Shown in pieces: positions 5,171-13,288 of a stretch of DNA of 22,854 nt. Source of the stretch: Deltaproteobacteria bacterium. Its GTDB lineage: Bacteria > Desulfobacterota_C > Deferrisomatia > Deferrisomatales > JACRMM01. Every line of letters starts with the position of its first letter. Within the stretch, counting starts at the first letter, position 1. A program made the translations under genes and the position numbers. The notes below the pieces were generated by a model, which did not search any database, had not been told where the DNA came from, and saw nothing but the letters and a program-made list of their open reading frames with translations. Location of the stretch: positions 1 through 22,854 of the forward strand of contig JACRCS010000335.1 in NCBI GenBank assembly GCA_016218905.1. The letters are read 5' to 3'.

Positions 5171-8100
5171 GTGGCCTGGCGGTTCACCAAGGAGACCCGC
5201 TACATCCGGCTGCCGGAGAGCCGGATTCGGGAGATCGAGGAGCTCGTCGCCTCCTGGCCGTACGAGACGAAGGCGTTCCTGCGCGCGCGCCTGAACCAGT
5301 ACTCGCCCCCGTCCGGCGCGCTGCGAGGGGCTTGGAGAGCGATCCGCTCCCTCTTCGCGGCGACGCGGGAGAACCGCTTCGTCATCCTTCGCGACTCCCA
5401 GATCCTCACCGACTGGCAAAAACGCTTCGAGCTCTCCGGGCAGACGAATCCGAGGTCGGCATGGAACAAGCTCCTCGAGAAGGAGGTCTCCGCCGCGGAC
5501 TACGCGTACCTCGTCTCGCTGCTCGACCGGGAGCTCTCCGACGTCCACGTGCCGCCCGAGATCCACGCGCTCCTCGGCAAGGTCTATCGTGCCCACGTCC
5601 GGAAGGAGTACCTCTCGGATCCGGAGGTCCCCAAGGCGCCCCTCCTCCTCGTGGTCGGTCCCAGCGGAAGCGGCAAGACCGCGACCGTCGCCCGGGCTAT
5701 CGAAGAGGTGATCTTCCGGCACGAGATCCTGCCGGAGGTGGACCTGGAACAGAAGAAGGAGGAGAAGCTCGCCGGCGAGCCCATCTGGCGGACCATCGAA
5801 GCGGTGGACCCCGAGCTCGCCGCCGAGCTCGACCGGCGCAGGCGTCTGAGGTTCTACACCGCGCTCTCCCGGGCCCCGCTCCTGCGGCGCCTCCTCCACC
5901 GGCGGATCTCCCGCAACCTGGCGGAGCTGGTCGAGACGCGCCTCCCCATCGACTACGCCGTGGTGACCCCCAACGACTACCAGACGGCGCTCGCGGGAGA
6001 GCCCGGGAACTACTTCAAGAAGGCCCTGGGGGATCCGCAGCGCACCGTCATCCGCCACGTGGAGGAGGCGCACTCCGCCTTCGGTCGGGCCGACGGCCGG
6101 CACTCGGCGGCCGAGAGCCAGCAGAAGACGCTCGTCGACACCGGCAACATCGTGCTCGACGAGATCATCCAGGGCCGGCGCGACTGCCTCCTCATCGCCA
6201 CCACCGACCAGGCCGAGCGCTTCGATCCCGCCATCTACCGCCGCTTCGTCGAGAAGGGGCGGATCATCGACATCTCGGAGTTCTGGAGGGAACCGAAGAA
6301 CCTCGCGGAGATCGTCCGCCTGGAGCTCCTCCGCGCGGACATCCGGGTCGGACATCCTCCCGCCGGCGAGCGGGCGGGCCGGGTCTCGTACCTCCCCCGC
6401 GAGGAGCTCGAGGGGGCCGTGGAGCGCCTCTACCGCCTCTTCGAGGAGCGGGCCCTCAAGCTCACCCCCTCCTACGTACGAAAGCTCGTCCGCTCGCTCT
6501 TCGAGCTCCGGGGCGACTTCCGGATGTCCTACCTCGACGACTCCTTCCTCGTGCGGACCGCCTTCGAGCACGTGGCGCGAAACGCCTACGGCGATCTCTT
6601 CGGGAAGGTCGTCGGCCGGCTGGACCGGAACGTCCGCTGGGAGGAGTACGTTGGCGAGATCAAGGACGAGTTCTCGGAGATGGCCAATAACTGCCTGCGC
6701 TACGGCGTCAGCGACGAAAAGGGGGTCGTGCTGAACGGCCCTCCCGGCAGCGGCAAGACGTTCCTGGGGCGCGCGTGGCTCTCGGAGAACCGGGACATCA
6801 ACGACCTCTCGGTCCGGTCCAACGACCTCCAGGACCCCTCGAACCCCGTCGACGGCCCGGTCGAGAACCTGGAGCGGGTCTACGACATCGCCAAGATGAT
6901 CGCGCCGGCCCTGGTCTTCTTCGACGAGGGGGACGCGCTGGCGCCGCGGCGCAGCCCCTCGGGCGGGTCTCCCTCGGACAAGCTGACGAACAAGTTCCTG
7001 AGCATCATCGACGGCGAGTCTTCGCTCAGTCGGGTCTTCACCGTGCTGACGACCAACCGGCTCGATATCCTCGATCCGGCCCTGATCCGCTCCAAGCGGC
7101 TCAAGGTGCTCGAGGTCTCCGGCGACCTGCGGCAGGTGGAGTTCGCGCGGATCGTGGAGCGGCGGCTCGCCGACGTGCCGCTGGCGCCGGAGCTGTCGAC
7201 CGAACGGATCGTCGAGGCGGCCCGCGGGATCTCCAACACTCCGGCCGACTACGCGGCCTTCGTCGAGAAGGCGTGCGCGCTGCGGGACACCGAGTACGAG
7301 GTGATCCTTCGCCTGCGGGCCCTGACCGAGGCGCCCGACGCGGAGAAGGAGCGGTTCGTCAAGTTCAACTTCAAAACCCTTCAGGGCGTCCTGGAGGCTC
7401 TCGGAGCTCCTTCCTTGGTGCGGTCCCGGATCCGGAGCCGACCGCTCGACTTCTCGGGCAACTACGCCGAGTTCCTCCGCCTGGTGGAGAGCATCCGCTC
7501 TACGGGCGACTTCCCCATGGTGCCCGCCCACCTGACGGCCGCCCGCCAGGAGATCGCCCACAGCCCCGTGCGCAGGGGCAAGGTCCAGCTCGACGAGTTC
7601 CTGGAGGCCGAGCTCTCCCAGGAGCCCCAGGTGGGCTTCGTGATCGGCGTGGGAGCGAGCGAGGTGGCGGGCGTTCTCCTACCGGTGGCGACGAGCCTCA
7701 CCTACAGCCTCTCGCCCGAGAAGGTACTCGTGACGGGGGCGGTCTCCTCCGCCGCCCCCGCGGCGGCCGAACTCGATATGGCCGTCCAGATGACCCAGCA
7801 GTCGGCCAAGGAGGCGTTCACGCTCGTCAAGAACTACCTCCAGGCCCTGATGCCGAAGGTGAGTATCGCGCGGCTCCTCGGGGAGTTCCTGGAGAAGTAC
7901 ACGGTCCACCACCAGCTCCTCTCCGCTTCCTACAGCGTCGGAGGGCCGTCGGCCGGGTATGCGCTCGCCATCAACACGCTCTCCGCGATCCTCCACATCC
8001 CCGTCTACCACGACTTCGGCATCACGGGGGCGCCCTGGACCAAGGGCGTCAAGCGGGGAGAGGTAGGGAGCTCGGTCATCATCGGGGGACACCGAAAGAA

Positions 8101-8587
8101 GGCCGAGAAGGTGCTCCAGTACCTGCGGCGCATGTACATGCCGCTCCAGAACTATCGGGACCTCGACGACGACTTCGTGGCCACCTACTGGGCACAGGGG
8201 AAGGACGTGCTCGGCGTGACCCACTTCGGGGACCTCGTCCCCGACGCCCTCTGTCTGGGACCGGAGTACGAGAAGAAGCTCCTCGACCTGATCGCCCTCC
8301 GGATCGAGTACAAGCTCGCCAAGTACCGGGGGGACGCGACGGCGCCGGGAGCCAAGGAGAGAATTCTCGGCCTCAAGGCGGAGCTCCGGTCGCTCCTGGA
8401 GGCGGAGCTCCTGCGCCGCCTCGTCGCGGTCCGCTCCTACCTGCGCGACCCCGCCAGCGACCCCCACCTCTCCCTGGAGGAGATCCTCAAGGGCGAGCAC
8501 GGGACCGCCCCGGGGCTGGAGGCGCCGCACCGGAGGCAGCGCTCCTCCCGACGACCTCCCGCGGCTCCGGGACGGCTGGTGGTATAG
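5171..8587 (+). CDS. Tandem AAA+ ATPase with C-terminal Lon-type protease domain
   Basis: A 1138-residue protein with an unusual order of domains. AAA1 has Walker A GPSGSGKT (163-170), a possible Walker B ending VEEAH (about 297-301) after a long 125-residue insertion, and a sensor-like LLIATTD (340-346). AAA2 is FtsH/Cdc48-like, with Walker A GPPGSGKT (523-530), Walker B LVFFDEGDAL (581-590), sensor-1 Asn629 in VLTTNRLD and arginines R640 and R643 near the finger position. Residues about 800-985 are a Lon (S16) peptidase domain, with catalytic Ser927 in GGPSAG and Lys977 in GGHRKKAEK; the spacing is 50 residues (43 in E. coli Lon) because of a short insertion. A helical tail of about 150 residues follows. 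No membrane helix is seen, so the SPFH partner would supply the membrane link. GTG start with GGAG six bases upstream. Domain architecture differs from LonA, LonB and FtsH. Confidence 0.9.
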   Translation: MAWRFTKETRYIRLPESRIREIEELVASWPYETKAFLRARLNQYSPPSGALRGAWRAIRSLFAATRENRFVILRDSQILTDWQKRFELSGQTNPRSAWNKLLEKEVSAADYAYLVSLLDRELSDVHVPPEIHALLGKVYRAHVRKEYLSDPEVPKAPLLLVVGPSGSGKTATVARAIEEVIFRHEILPEVDLEQKKEEKLAGEPIWRTIEAVDPELAAELDRRRRLRFYTALSRAPLLRRLLHRRISRNLAELVETRLPIDYAVVTPNDYQTALAGEPGNYFKKALGDPQRTVIRHVEEAHSAFGRADGRHSAAESQQKTLVDTGNIVLDEIIQGRRDCLLIATTDQAERFDPAIYRRFVEKGRIIDISEFWREPKNLAEIVRLELLRADIRVGHPPAGERAGRVSYLPREELEGAVERLYRLFEERALKLTPSYVRKLVRSLFELRGDFRMSYLDDSFLVRTAFEHVARNAYGDLFGKVVGRLDRNVRWEEYVGEIKDEFSEMANNCLRYGVSDEKGVVLNGPPGSGKTFLGRAWLSENRDINDLSVRSNDLQDPSNPVDGPVENLERVYDIAKMIAPALVFFDEGDALAPRRSPSGGSPSDKLTNKFLSIIDGESSLSRVFTVLTTNRLDILDPALIRSKRLKVLEVSGDLRQVEFARIVERRLADVPLAPELSTERIVEAARGISNTPADYAAFVEKACALRDTEYEVILRLRALTEAPDAEKERFVKFNFKTLQGVLEALGAPSLVRSRIRSRPLDFSGNYAEFLRLVESIRSTGDFPMVPAHLTAARQEIAHSPVRRGKVQLDEFLEAELSQEPQVGFVIGVGASEVAGVLLPVATSLTYSLSPEKVLVTGAVSSAAPAAAELDMAVQMTQQSAKEAFTLVKNYLQALMPKVSIARLLGEFLEKYTVHHQLLSASYSVGGPSAGYALAINTLSAILHIPVYHDFGITGAPWTKGVKRGEVGSSVIIGGHRKKAEKVLQYLRRMYMPLQNYRDLDDDFVATYWAQGKDVLGVTHFGDLVPDALCLGPEYEKKLLDLIALRIEYKLAKYRGDATAPGAKERILGLKAELRSLLEAELLRRLVAVRSYLRDPASDPHLSLEEILKGEHGTAPGLEAPHRRQRSSRRPPAAPGRLVV

Positions 8588-8610
8588 GAGTCGTCTTGAG
8601 GTCTCATTAC

Positions 8611-8712
8611 TCCCATAAGTCCCATAAGTCCCATAAGTCCCATCATGGGAAGAATGGGAATCATGGGAATGATGGGAATGATGGGAATGATGGGAATGAT
8701 GGGGATCATGGG
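8611..8712. repeat. Period-9 tandem array with mirror switch, between convergent genes
   Basis: Four 9-base units of the type TCCCATAAG (8611-8646) run into seven units of the type GGGAATGAT (8647-8709). TCCCAT and ATGGGA are reverse complements, and the switch point TCCCAT-C-ATGGGA (8638-8650) is a perfect palindrome, so the two halves can fold into an extended imperfect hairpin with six pairs in every nine. It occupies nearly all of the 151-base spacer between the convergent Lon-like and HgdB-like genes. No other terminator is seen there, so it may serve both as terminator and as repeat. Confidence 0.9.
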
Positions 8713-8738
8713 ACCTTGATTCTACCTCACGCTGCCCG

Positions 8739-9980
8739 CTACGCCGCCTGCCGCTTCCTCGCCCGGCGGTAGTTGGCCGCGAGCTCCAGAAAGATCTCCA
8801 GGCCGTAGGCGAGATCGTTCGTCGCCCGATCGACGTAGAAGACGCGGATGGGGATGCCGCCGTTCTCGCGGCTGAGCTTCGGATAGACGGCCTCGGAGAC
8901 GATGCCGTTCATGCAGCCGAAGGGGCTCACGTCCACCACCCCGTCCGCGCCCGTGCGCTGGTGGTACACCGCCTTGCCGACGCTGAGGACCATCTCGCCC
9001 AGGGCGCCCTCCCACGGAAGGTACGGGCGGGCGAGCTCCACGAGCTCCCGGACGTCGGGCTCCTCGGGACCGTCGTGGACCGCCTCCAGGAGCTTCGCTT
9101 CCTCCCTCTTCTGGGCCAGCCACGACACCGACGCGGCGAACCCGGTCCGGGAGATGAGGCTGCCGCTCCGCCGCAGGTTCGAGAGCTCGCAGGCGTTGGC
9201 GTACCACACCCACTCCCCGATCCCGGAGAGACGCACCTCGCCGCCGAGCCGCTCGATCGTCCGGACGACCTCGTCGTTGCTGAACGTGTTGAGCCGGCAG
9301 AAGATCTCCCCCACGACCCCGATCACGGGGCGGTCCCGGACGGCCTCGGCCGGGACGGCTCGAAAGCGCTCCCGTCCCCGCCGGAGCGCGTCCGCCAGGA
9401 GCTCGAGCCCCCCGCGGCGCGGACCCGCTTCGAGAGCGGCGCAGGCGTCGCGGAGGCTCTCATCGTAGGCGCGGTCGGCGTCGCCCGGCCGGAGCTCGTA
9501 CGGGCGCGTCCGGTGGAGGGCGTCCCGGAGGGTGTCCGAGGCGAGCACGCCCCGCCAGATGAGCCGCTTCAGGGCACGCCCGTACTGCATCACGCCCCGG
9601 TAGCCGGAGTCCGAGTCGGGCGCGAGGACCAGCACGTCTCCGAGGCCCATCCTGCCGAGGGAGCGCGCGAGAAACGGCGCATACTGGCCGAAGCGGCAGG
9701 GGCCCCGCCCGGTGGTGAGGAAGAGCGCCGCCTGGGAAGGCTCGACGCCCGAGCTCGCCAGTGCGGTGAGGAAGTCCGCCAGCACGACCCGCTGGGGGTA
9801 GCACTCGTCCCCGGAAGTGGACCGCAGCGCCTGCTCCCAGCCGGCGGCGTCCCCTTCGGGGCAGGCTTGGGACGCGAAGCCTAGGCCGCGGAAGGCAGCG
9901 GCGCAGAGCTCGGACGCTCCCGCGCACATCCGCGGGACGAAGACGGTTCGGCCTTCGAGGGGTTCTTCACGTCCCACCAT
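8739..9980 (-). CDS. HgdB-like 2-hydroxyacyl-CoA dehydratase-type iron-sulfur protein
   Basis: A 413-residue protein related to the C-terminal half of the large BadF/BcrA-type activase proteins and to HgdB/FldB dehydratase subunits. Three cysteines in conserved-looking settings could ligate a [4Fe-4S] cluster: C60 in SGDECYPQ, C95 in GRGPCRFGQY and C356 in VSPFGCMNG. Other family-like segments are GVVGEIFCRLNTFSND (221-236) and the acidic GEWVWYANACE (255-265). ATG at 9978-9980 is supported by GGAG (9988-9991) seven bases upstream, inside the preceding gene. It overlaps that gene by 100 bases in another frame, which implies coupled translation. The substrate is unknown; in many genomes this module is fused to the activase, here it is a separate chain. 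Confidence 0.85.
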   Translation of the reverse strand: MVGREEPLEGRTVFVPRMCAGASELCAAAFRGLGFASQACPEGDAAGWEQALRSTSGDECYPQRVVLADFLTALASSGVEPSQAALFLTTGRGPCRFGQYAPFLARSLGRMGLGDVLVLAPDSDSGYRGVMQYGRALKRLIWRGVLASDTLRDALHRTRPYELRPGDADRAYDESLRDACAALEAGPRRGGLELLADALRRGRERFRAVPAEAVRDRPVIGVVGEIFCRLNTFSNDEVVRTIERLGGEVRLSGIGEWVWYANACELSNLRRSGSLISRTGFAASVSWLAQKREEAKLLEAVHDGPEEPDVRELVELARPYLPWEGALGEMVLSVGKAVYHQRTGADGVVDVSPFGCMNGIVSEAVYPKLSRENGGIPIRVFYVDRATNDLAYGLEIFLELAANYRRARKRQAA

Positions 9981-12900
9981 CGCAACACTCCGAGGCTGTC
10001 CAGGTACGCCTCACACCGGGTGAGCGCACCGGCGTCATTTCCGTGACCGTCGAACTGGAGCACGAGGAAGGGCTTGCGGGCGGCGTCTTCGGCGAACTGC
10101 TTCACGTAGGAGTCGGGCCCGCACTTGAAGTTCGTGAGATAGAGGACGTGGAGGTTCGCGTCCCCGCCGGCGAGTCGGGCGGCCTGGAGGATCTTCCGGC
10201 CGTAATTCCAGTACATGTTGTCGTTCACGTCCTCGATGGAGACGCCGTCGAGGGGGAGCAGATCGAGCGGGAGGAGGTTCGCCCCGTAGAGCGACCGGAG
10301 CTTCTGGGGGATGCCGAGGTTCACGCCTCGATCGAAGAGGTTGTAGGGCCGACCGAGGAGGAGGAGCGCCGGCGCTCCCGACCCGCGCAGAGCCGCGAGC
10401 GCGGCGCCCCCGGCGTCGGCCAGGGTCGCCCGGAAGGTCTCCTGCGCCGCGAAGGCGAGCCTCACCGCGGCTCGGTGATGCTTGCGGTGGACGCGGAATC
10501 GGCGGAAGACTTCCCAGAGCGCTCCCTCGACGGCCGCCGCGCCTTCCTGGAACCGGACCGTCGGCGTGAGGAACCGCGAGGCGGCGCCGTCCAAGGCCGG
10601 GCTCGCCCGCAGCACGAAAGGGAGCGTCTGGCCCCAGGGACAGAGGTAGGCGGGGAGGGACTCGCCGGAGCCGGCCGCGGAGACGACGTTGGGGACCAGA
10701 AGGTAGTCGGCGCCATCTTCGAGGAGCCGTGCCGCGTGGCCGTGGGCGACCCGGACCGGGTGGCACGGCTCGGCCACTGTGCTCGTGGCCCCCAGGTCCG
10801 CGATATCCTTCGTCGTCGGTTCGGAGACGCGCAGCGAGAAGCCGAGCGCCCGCAGAAAGGTGCTCCAGAAGGGGTGCTGCTCGTAGAAGTACATGGCCCG
10901 CGGCACGCCCACCGTGGCGGAGACCCCTCCCCTCGCTGCCCGCTGCCTCGCCTCCTCCGCGAGGCGGCGCTCCGTACCGTTCCCGTCGCAGAAGGCCGCG
11001 AAGTAGTCGCGCGTCAGCGCCTCCTCCCGGAGCTCCAGGAGGTCGGGGATCACCGGACGGATGGGGACCTTGGCCTGTTTCCGGAACCGCTCCGAGCACT
11101 TGTCGCCCCAGTGGCTCTTCCTCCCCTCGACCTCGAACTCCTGGATGTCGCACCGGTTCGAGCAGCCGTGGCAGGTGAAGATCCGGGCCGGCCGCGCGAC
11201 TTCCTCGAGGCGAAAACCGCGGAAACGCGTCTGGCTGCCGAGGGCGAGCGCCTTCTCCCGGGCCAGCAGGGCCGCCCCGTAGGCTCCGAGCACTCCGTTG
11301 TGCGGCGGAACGACGATCCGCTTCCCGAGGACGCGCGCGAAGGCGGCGGCGACCGAGTCGTTGAAGGCCGTGCCGCCCTGGAAGAACACGACCTCCCCCA
11401 CCTGCCGGCCCTGGACGACCCGGTTCAGGTAGTTCTCCACGACCGCGTAGGCGAGGCCGGCGACGAGGTCGGGGAGCGGCGCCCCGGCCTGCTGCTGCCG
11501 GGCCACGTCCCGTTCCATGAAGACGGTGCAGCGCTCCCCGAGCTTTACCGGAGCCTTCGACGCGAGCGCCAACCGCGAGAACTCCTCTTCGATGCGGACT
11601 CCGAGCTTCTCGGCCTGCTCCTCCAGGAAGGACCCGGTGCCGGCGGCGCACGCCTCGTTCATCGCGAAGTCCACTACCACCCCGTCCCGCAGCGAGATGT
11701 ACTTCGAGTCCTGGCCGCCGATCTCGAAGATCGTGTCCACGGTTCCGTCGAGGTACTGCCGGGCCACCCGGAACGCGCCCGTCTTGTGGGCCGTGATCTC
11801 GTCGTGAACGGCATCGGCGCCGAGGAGCTCTCCGATCAGCTCCCGCCCGGAGCCCGTGGTGCCGACGCCTCGGATGGCGATCCGCTCCCCGAGGAGGCTC
11901 TCGATCTCATCGAGCCCCTTGGAGACGGCCTCCACCGGCCGACCCTGGGTCCGGAGGTAGATCTCGTGGATCAACGCCCCCTCGGCGTCGATACAGACGA
12001 GGTTGGTGCTCACGGAGCCCACGTCCACGCCCAAGTACGCCGGAACGCGGCCTTCGGACGGGAGGGTGCAGGAGGCGGCGCGGTCCCGGAGGACGACGAC
12101 GCCGCTCATATCGAGGGGCTCCCAGACCCCCGTCGGGGCAGAAGCCTCGCCCGTGGCGGCCGGGGCGCTCCGCGCGGCGGAACGGCTCTCCTTCCGCGCC
12201 AGGAGGGCCGCCCCGATGGCGCCGTAGTGACCCGGAAAGGGCGGAGCCACGAGGTTTCCGTCGAGCGCCAGCACCTGCCTTAGCGACTCGACGACGGCCG
12301 AGTTGGCGGCCACGCCTCCGACGAAGGCCACCCGCCCCAGGGAGCGCCCCTTGACCAGCGCTCCCTTGAAGTTCCGCGCGACGGCCACGCAGAGTCCCCG
12401 GAGGACCTCCTCGGGGGCGGCGCCCTTCTGCTGGGCGTGAATCATGTCGGTCTTCGCGAAGACGGAGCACCTGCCCGCGATCGTGGAAGCCCGGGGAGAG
12501 GAGAGGGCGAGCTCTCCGACCTCCTCCACCCGGAACCGGAGCCGCGAGGCCTGCTGCTCCAGAAAGGAACCCGTGCCCGCCGCGCAGTCGCCGCTCAGAT
12601 CGTAGTCCTCGACCCTCACCTCTCCGGACTCGGCGTCGAGCGCGATGGCGAGAAACCTCGCCTTCTCCGCGCCGATCTCGCAGACGTGCGAGACGTCGGG
12701 GTGGAGGCTCCCGACGCCCCAGGCGAGACAGACGCACTCATTTCGGTACGGCGCCTGCGTGCGGGAGGCGACGAGGCTCCCCCCGGAGCCGGTGACGCAG
12801 GTGCGCGCTGACGCCTGCGCGGAGCTCGGCAGTACGCGGGAGACCTCCGCGAGGGCCCCCAGGGCGGCCGTCAGAGGGTCGGCGAGGATCCGGGCCGGAG

Positions 12901-13063
12901 GGAGGAGGAGGACCCTGACTCCCTCCGGAAGCGCCGAAGAGCCGGCGACGTCCACTTCCGCCCACCCGGAGCCCTCCGGCACCGCGTCCACGGACCTATC
13001 CTCCAACACCACCGCCACCTGCACGGCGACCGTCCCCACATCGCACCCGACGTAAACCGACAT
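9881..13063 (-). CDS. Double BadF/BadG/BcrA/BcrD-type ATPase (CoA dehydratase activase) with DUF2229-like region
   Basis: A 1060-residue protein with two ASKHA-fold activase domains and a C-terminal DUF2229-like region. Domain 1 (about 1-290) has CAAGTGS (C160) and GRCSVF (C199). Domain 2 (about 342-605) has GVDVGSVSTN, GTTGSGRELIG, EIGGQDSKYI, NEACAAGTGS (C472) and GERCTVF (C512). In this family such cysteines hold a [4Fe-4S] cluster between activase units, and ATP hydrolysis drives low-potential electron transfer to a dehydratase or benzoyl-CoA reductase. A four-cysteine site follows (C631, C634, C638, C656), then EPCHPVRVAHGH (765-776). Domain 1 has degenerate nucleotide motifs. ATG at 13061-13063 follows AAAGAGGAGG; an earlier GTG at 13099 is less likely. 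The last about 30 residues overlap the next gene and look unconstrained (Ser/Pro-rich). Confidence 0.9.
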   Translation of the reverse strand: MSVYVGCDVGTVAVQVAVVLEDRSVDAVPEGSGWAEVDVAGSSALPEGVRVLLLPPARILADPLTAALGALAEVSRVLPSSAQASARTCVTGSGGSLVASRTQAPYRNECVCLAWGVGSLHPDVSHVCEIGAEKARFLAIALDAESGEVRVEDYDLSGDCAAGTGSFLEQQASRLRFRVEEVGELALSSPRASTIAGRCSVFAKTDMIHAQQKGAAPEEVLRGLCVAVARNFKGALVKGRSLGRVAFVGGVAANSAVVESLRQVLALDGNLVAPPFPGHYGAIGAALLARKESRSAARSAPAATGEASAPTGVWEPLDMSGVVVLRDRAASCTLPSEGRVPAYLGVDVGSVSTNLVCIDAEGALIHEIYLRTQGRPVEAVSKGLDEIESLLGERIAIRGVGTTGSGRELIGELLGADAVHDEITAHKTGAFRVARQYLDGTVDTIFEIGGQDSKYISLRDGVVVDFAMNEACAAGTGSFLEEQAEKLGVRIEEEFSRLALASKAPVKLGERCTVFMERDVARQQQAGAPLPDLVAGLAYAVVENYLNRVVQGRQVGEVVFFQGGTAFNDSVAAAFARVLGKRIVVPPHNGVLGAYGAALLAREKALALGSQTRFRGFRLEEVARPARIFTCHGCSNRCDIQEFEVEGRKSHWGDKCSERFRKQAKVPIRPVIPDLLELREEALTRDYFAAFCDGNGTERRLAEEARQRAARGGVSATVGVPRAMYFYEQHPFWSTFLRALGFSLRVSEPTTKDIADLGATSTVAEPCHPVRVAHGHAARLLEDGADYLLVPNVVSAAGSGESLPAYLCPWGQTLPFVLRASPALDGAASRFLTPTVRFQEGAAAVEGALWEVFRRFRVHRKHHRAAVRLAFAAQETFRATLADAGGAALAALRGSGAPALLLLGRPYNLFDRGVNLGIPQKLRSLYGANLLPLDLLPLDGVSIEDVNDNMYWNYGRKILQAARLAGGDANLHVLYLTNFKCGPDSYVKQFAEDAARKPFLVLQFDGHGNDAGALTRCEAYLDSLGVLRWWDVKNPSKAEPSSSRGCARERPSSAPLPSAA

Positions 13064-13115
13064 CGTCCTCCTCTTTCGGCAAGCTATACGGGTTCCCACG
13101 CGCTACCGTCCGATC

Positions 13116-13143
13116 CTTGTACCAGTAGCAGCGTAGAAGGCAA
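13116..13143 (-). promoter_or_regulatory. Candidate promoter of the activase operon
   Basis: On the minus strand TTGCCT (13138-13143) and TACAAG (13116-13121) are separated by 16 bases, each matching four of six consensus positions. Transcription would begin about 45 bases before the ATG at 13063. Confidence 0.3.
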
Positions 13144-13168
13144 TACCCGATCCGCGGCTTGGGGCGCC

Positions 13169-13195
13169 GGTCCGATCGGTCGGATCGGTCCTTGG
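13169..13195. repeat. Short period-9 array between divergent genes
   Basis: Three units GGTCCGATC, GGTCGGATC and GGTCCTTGG run head to tail and contain the palindrome CCGATCGG. The units resemble those of the array at 15943 (GACAGGTCA type), so the two may belong to one family. The array lies between the candidate divergent promoters of the activase operon and the DUF2157-like gene. Confidence 0.6.
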
Positions 13196-13223
13196 ATGGG
13201 CCCGTCTGGCCCGGCGCCCCCCA

Positions 13224-13252
13224 TTGCTTCTCACCCGGCGCACGGGTAGAGT
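13224..13252 (+). promoter_or_regulatory. Candidate promoter of the DUF2157/DUF4824 operon
   Basis: TTGCTT (13224-13229) and TAGAGT (13247-13252) are separated by 17 bases, with three and four consensus matches. Transcription would begin around 13259, about 30 bases before the ATG. Confidence 0.35.
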
Positions 13253-13288
13253 CGTGGCCGGTGCGCACCCTTGGGCCGAGGTCTCCGG

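Noticed and set aside
5168..7561. Long minus-strand open frame opposite the AAA/Lon gene
   Set aside because: Its Arg/Glu/Gly/Leu-rich composition is typical of the antisense of a high-GC gene, and it shows no motifs; the plus strand has clear AAA+ and Lon motifs.
8611..8712. CRISPR array
   Set aside because: Units are only 9 bases with no spacers of 30-40 bases and no cas genes; the same applies to the period-7 arrays.
10043..12283. Long plus-strand open frame opposite the activase gene
   Set aside because: Antisense shadow of strongly conserved activase motifs; no start signal and biased composition.
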